The notes under the pieces were generated by a model. That model was not told the DNA's origin. It searched no databases and worked only from the letters and a program-made list of their open reading frames with translations. Positions 61,437-64,000 of a stretch of 64,000 bases of DNA are shown here, one piece after another; positions within the stretch are counted from its first letter, which is position 1, and the number at the start of each line of letters is the position of its first letter. The position numbers and the translations under genes are program-made. The DNA comes from Sphingomonas sp. Root241 (GTDB taxonomy: Bacteria; Pseudomonadota; Alphaproteobacteria; Sphingomonadales; Sphingomonadaceae): NCBI RefSeq assembly GCF_001428865.1, contig NZ_LMIV01000004.1:310167-374166 (forward strand). The letters are read 5' to 3'.

Positions 61437-62942
61437 CTACCTCCCTTGATGGCCGTTGGGACCGGAGAAGCCGCCCTCCGGCGCCGCCGGAGCGGGCTTT
61501 GCCGGATACGGGTTCTTCGGCGCGTCCTTCGGATCCAGCGGATTGGTGCCGACCGCGCTGTCCGTCCTGCCGTTCAGGAACAGGTCGAGCTCGCTGGGCG
61601 GCCGCACGCGATCGGTCGGCAGCTTCATCTGATCCGCGGGGACCGGGCGGACCAGCCGCGGCGTCACGATGATGACCAGCTCGGTCTCCTGCTTCTGGAA
61701 GCCGGTCGAGCGGAACAGCGTGCCGATGATCGGGATCGAGCCGAGCAGCGGAAACTGCCGGACGGTGCTCTGGAAATCGTTGCGCAGCAGCCCGGCGATC
61801 GCGAAGGATTGCCCGTCGCGCAGTTCGAGCGTGGTCTTGGCGCGGCGCGTCTGCAGCCCCGGGATCGTCAGTCCGTTGACGTTGATCGATGCCGAGGGAT
61901 CGATCGAGCTGACTTCCGGCGCGACCACCAGGTTGATCACGCCGTCGTCGAGGACGGTGGGCGTGAAGGCAAGGCTCACGCCAAACGGCTTGAACTCGAC
62001 CGTGATGCTGGTGTTGCCGTTCCCGGTTCCCCCGCTGCCCTGCGCGACCGGCACCGGAAATTCGCCGCCGGCCAGGAAGGATGCGGACTCGCCCGACAAT
62101 GCCACCAGGGTCGGTTCGGCAAGCGTCGTCACCACGCCCTTGCGCTCGAGCGCGTCGAGCGCCGTGAAGATGTTGAGATTGCCGAGCGTGATGCCCTTGG
62201 CGACGATGCCGAAGCTGCTCAGCACGCCGGCGAGATCGATCGTCGGCGAGCCGTTTTTGTTGGTCAGCAAGGTGGTGGTCGGCGCCGTGTTGCCGAAGCC
62301 GCCCTGGAAGGTGCGCGGGCCGTTGCCGTTGGTGAAGCCGGTGTTCAGGCCAAGATTCTTGGCGGCGGTGCGGTTCATTTCGGAGAAGCGCACTTCGAGC
62401 ATGACCTGCTGCGAGGCGCCCACCGTCAGCAGGTTGACGACCTTTTCGCCCGAATAGGTCGTCGCGATCTGCTTGGCGCGATCGACCGCGGGACCGCTCG
62501 ACACCACGCCGGTTAGCACCACCGAATCGCCGGAGATCTGCGCGCCGATGGTCTCGCTGGGCATCAGATCGCGCAGCGTCCGCCGCAGCGTGATCACATC
62601 GGGGCCCACCGCGACGTCGACGACCGAGATCAGATTGTTGTTGCGGTCGTACAGGGTCAGGCTGGTCGTGCCGATCTTCTTGCCGAGGACGTAGAGCGAC
62701 CGGTTGGTCAGCGGCAGCACGTCGGCGATGTCGGCATTGCCGATCAGCGCTTTGGTGAAGGGCCGATCCGCGGTCAGCACCTGGCTCTTGTTGACCGGCA
62801 CGTCGAGCTGGCCGGCGAGGACGTTCGCGCCCGGAAGCGAAACCGCATCCTGTGCCTGCGCCGCGGCCGGCACGGCCAGCAGGGCGGCGACCGCCAGTGC
62901 GCGGGTCAGCGCCCGGCGCGGGGCTATCTCAGTGCGCGCCAT
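61437..62942 (-). CDS. cpaC: Tad outer-membrane secretin CpaC/RcpA
   Basis: A 501-aa secretin from the ATG at 62942 (signal ending PAAAQA), overlapping the cpaB 3' end by 14 bases; longer upstream frames duplicate cpaB sequence. N-terminal pilus-type domain with RSLYVLGKKIGTTSLTLYD, BON-like VVLTGVVSSGPAVDRAKQIA, then QQVMLEVRFSEMNRTAAKN and the secretin core VVAPEVSSIDP, LRDGQSFAIAGLL, ELVIIVTPRLVRPV. It ends in a Pro-rich tail. Confidence 0.94.
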   Translation of the reverse strand: MARTEIAPRRALTRALAVAALLAVPAAAQAQDAVSLPGANVLAGQLDVPVNKSQVLTADRPFTKALIGNADIADVLPLTNRSLYVLGKKIGTTSLTLYDRNNNLISVVDVAVGPDVITLRRTLRDLMPSETIGAQISGDSVVLTGVVSSGPAVDRAKQIATTYSGEKVVNLLTVGASQQVMLEVRFSEMNRTAAKNLGLNTGFTNGNGPRTFQGGFGNTAPTTTLLTNKNGSPTIDLAGVLSSFGIVAKGITLGNLNIFTALDALERKGVVTTLAEPTLVALSGESASFLAGGEFPVPVAQGSGGTGNGNTSITVEFKPFGVSLAFTPTVLDDGVINLVVAPEVSSIDPSASINVNGLTIPGLQTRRAKTTLELRDGQSFAIAGLLRNDFQSTVRQFPLLGSIPIIGTLFRSTGFQKQETELVIIVTPRLVRPVPADQMKLPTDRVRPPSELDLFLNGRTDSAVGTNPLDPKDAPKNPYPAKPAPAAPEGGFSGPNGHQGR

Positions 62943-63840
62943 AATGACGAACCTCATAGCTGCTGTCCTTGGTCCCGCGGACGATGAGAACGGTCGAGCT
63001 GTCGGCAGACGGCGCCGCGGCGATGCTTCTCGCTCTGCGCGGTGGCGGCGGCGCGGCCGACCAGGCCATCGGCGGTTGATAGGTCGGCGCCCTGTCCGAA
63101 TAGCCGCCGACATAGGCGCCGTCGCGCAGGTCATCGACGCTCACCGTCTCGACCGTCGGGCTCGTCACTGCCGAAGGATTGGCGAGAACCAGGCTGATCT
63201 GGCCGACTTGCTGGGCGAGCGCGAGCTTCTGCGCGTCGACTTGCGAAACCTCCAGCGTCGCGGTCTTGCCGATCACCGGCTTGTCCGCGGAATCGCTGGC
63301 TTCCTGATCGATCGCGATGACGCGGATCTTCTGCAGCAGGATGTCGGTGATCTGCCCGCCGCCATTGGCGTTGGGCGGGGTTCGGGTGACGAGCACGTCG
63401 ACCACGTCTCCCGGCAGCACGAACCCGCCGACCCCAGCGACATCGCCGACCCGGACCGCGGCGGCGCGCATGTCCGGCTTGAGCACCGCGGAAATCGCAG
63501 CACGCCCGCCCTCGCCGGAAATCTTGGAGCGCAGGATCGGCTCGTTGACTGCCATCGGCCGCAGCGCGACGCGGTTGCGGTTCATCGGCAGAAGCTGCGA
63601 GACCGACGAGAAGGTGCCCGCGGGCAGCGTGTCCATCGGCAAATCGATCAGCGTGATCTTGTCGGGCGTGATCACCGTGCCGAATTCGAGCGGCACGCGC
63701 GCAACGGCGACCTTGGCCATGCCGCGCGGCGTCGTGGCCTGTCGTTCCTCGACACGCCCCAGATAGCTGTTGGCGAGGAATACCGCCGCGAGCCCCACAA
63801 GGATCGCGACGCCGAGAATGATAAGCCCTTGTCCACGCAT
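62929..63840 (-). CDS. cpaB: Tad assembly protein CpaB/RcpC
   Basis: A 303-aa protein from the ATG at 63840 (RGQGLIILGVAILVGLAAVF), the usual CpaB N-terminal helix; an upstream in-frame TTG is rejected. SAF domain about residues 45-110 (GTVITPDKITLIDLPMDTLP and RVALRPMAVNEPI), then GFVLPGDVVDVLVTRTPPN and the RcpC-type sheet. It may contact peptidoglycan and the secretin. It is the first gene after the pilin in the minus-strand order. Confidence 0.93.
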   Translation of the reverse strand: MRGQGLIILGVAILVGLAAVFLANSYLGRVEERQATTPRGMAKVAVARVPLEFGTVITPDKITLIDLPMDTLPAGTFSSVSQLLPMNRNRVALRPMAVNEPILRSKISGEGGRAAISAVLKPDMRAAAVRVGDVAGVGGFVLPGDVVDVLVTRTPPNANGGGQITDILLQKIRVIAIDQEASDSADKPVIGKTATLEVSQVDAQKLALAQQVGQISLVLANPSAVTSPTVETVSVDDLRDGAYVGGYSDRAPTYQPPMAWSAAPPPPRRARSIAAAPSADSSTVLIVRGTKDSSYEVRHYGAH

Positions 63841-63885
63841 GACCGCCGCCCCCGCTTGGTCGAATGCACTAATAAACAATCGACA

Positions 63886-63909
63886 GGGACCGCGCCGAAG
63901 CGCGATCCC
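63886..63909 (-). terminator. cUUCGg hairpin between Flp pilin and cpaB
   Basis: On the minus-strand transcript GGGATCGCGC-TTCG-GCGCGGTCCC forms a 10-bp stem (one G-U) closed by the extra-stable C(UUCG)G tetraloop. It starts nine bases after the pilin stop and is followed by a weakly T-rich stretch (TGTCGATTGTTT). It probably acts as a partial terminator or mRNA 3' stabiliser that raises pilin over assembly-gene expression. Confidence 0.65.
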
Positions 63910-63918
63910 GTCAGATCG

Positions 63919-64000
63919 TCAGCAACCCGCGCTGCTCGGCGCGGTGCTGATGCAGTTCGACGCCTTGTTCATGGCGTTGCTGATCGAGCCGCCGAGCGTG
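63919..64000 (-). CDS. Flp-type pilin, 3' end only
   Basis: The minus strand reads TLGGSISNAMNKASNCISTA then PSSAGC and a stop at 63919-63921. This is the C-terminal end typical of Flp/Fap type IVb pilins, and the position just upstream of cpaB is where the pilin gene sits in tad loci. The rest lies beyond the window edge. Confidence 0.75.
   Translation of the reverse strand, partial: TLGGSISNAMNKASNCISTAPSSAGC

Overview
The window is high-GC DNA with dense, tightly packed operons, many TonB-dependent receptors, Tat-exported sugar enzymes, an alphaproteobacterial-type Tad pilus locus, a Csu-type pilus locus and dispersed repeats built on the hairpin CCCCGCTTTCGCGGGG. This fits a chromosomal segment of a sphingomonad (Sphingomonas or a close relative). 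No rRNA, tRNA, CRISPR array, transposase, integrase or phage gene was found.

Layout. (1) 1-8065: a sulfated-glycan utilisation locus. A TonB-dependent receptor (cut by the window edge) diverges from a Cys-type sulfatase, a clan GH-A-like hydrolase and a two-domain GH43 protein. A formylglycine-generating enzyme that can activate the sulfatase lies convergent at the end, and a perfect 12-bp inverted repeat sits in the divergent promoter. (2) 8269-12175: a trehalose operon otsB-GH15-otsA with ATGA overlaps. (3) 12338-22131: two divergent operons that together look like an oxidative (3-keto-glycoside) sugar pathway. They hold a GMC flavoprotein, its Tat-signal small subunit, a monohaem cytochrome c, three TIM-barrel isomerase-like proteins, two DUF1080 proteins, an MFS transporter and a Gfo/Idh/MocA dehydrogenase. 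A LacI-type palindrome lies in the divergent promoter. (4) 22141-25453: siderophore-type TonB receptor plus PepSY membrane protein. (5) 25454-28621: an amidohydrolase, an XRE/MmyB regulator, small proteins and compound repeats. (6) 28733-31090: a small membrane protein, a radical SAM enzyme of the MJ0619/Tes type and an Lgt paralogue, overlapping as one operon. This is the best candidate for an undescribed system. (7) 31123-35309: putR-like Lrp regulator and divergent putA. (8) 35388-39132: a phosphoinositide phospholipase C-like protein behind a TonB receptor that carries a one-base frameshift. (9) 39749-48816: a Csu-type chaperone-usher pilus locus with seven tandem pilin-like genes, preceded by an unusually AT-rich 200-bp stretch. 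(10) 48971-49198: a MITE-like element containing a three-way-junction fold. (11) 49266-51630: a NarX/NarL-like two-component system. (12) 51582-64000: a nearly complete tad/cpa locus on the minus strand, from the Flp pilin 3' end to the prepilin peptidase.

The window therefore joins surface nutrition (receptors, sulfatase, glycosidases, oxidative sugar metabolism), osmoprotection (trehalose), proline catabolism and two surface-attachment systems separated by a two-component system that could coordinate them. Functions are assigned from motifs and gene order read by eye. No database search was run, so substrate-level claims are inference.
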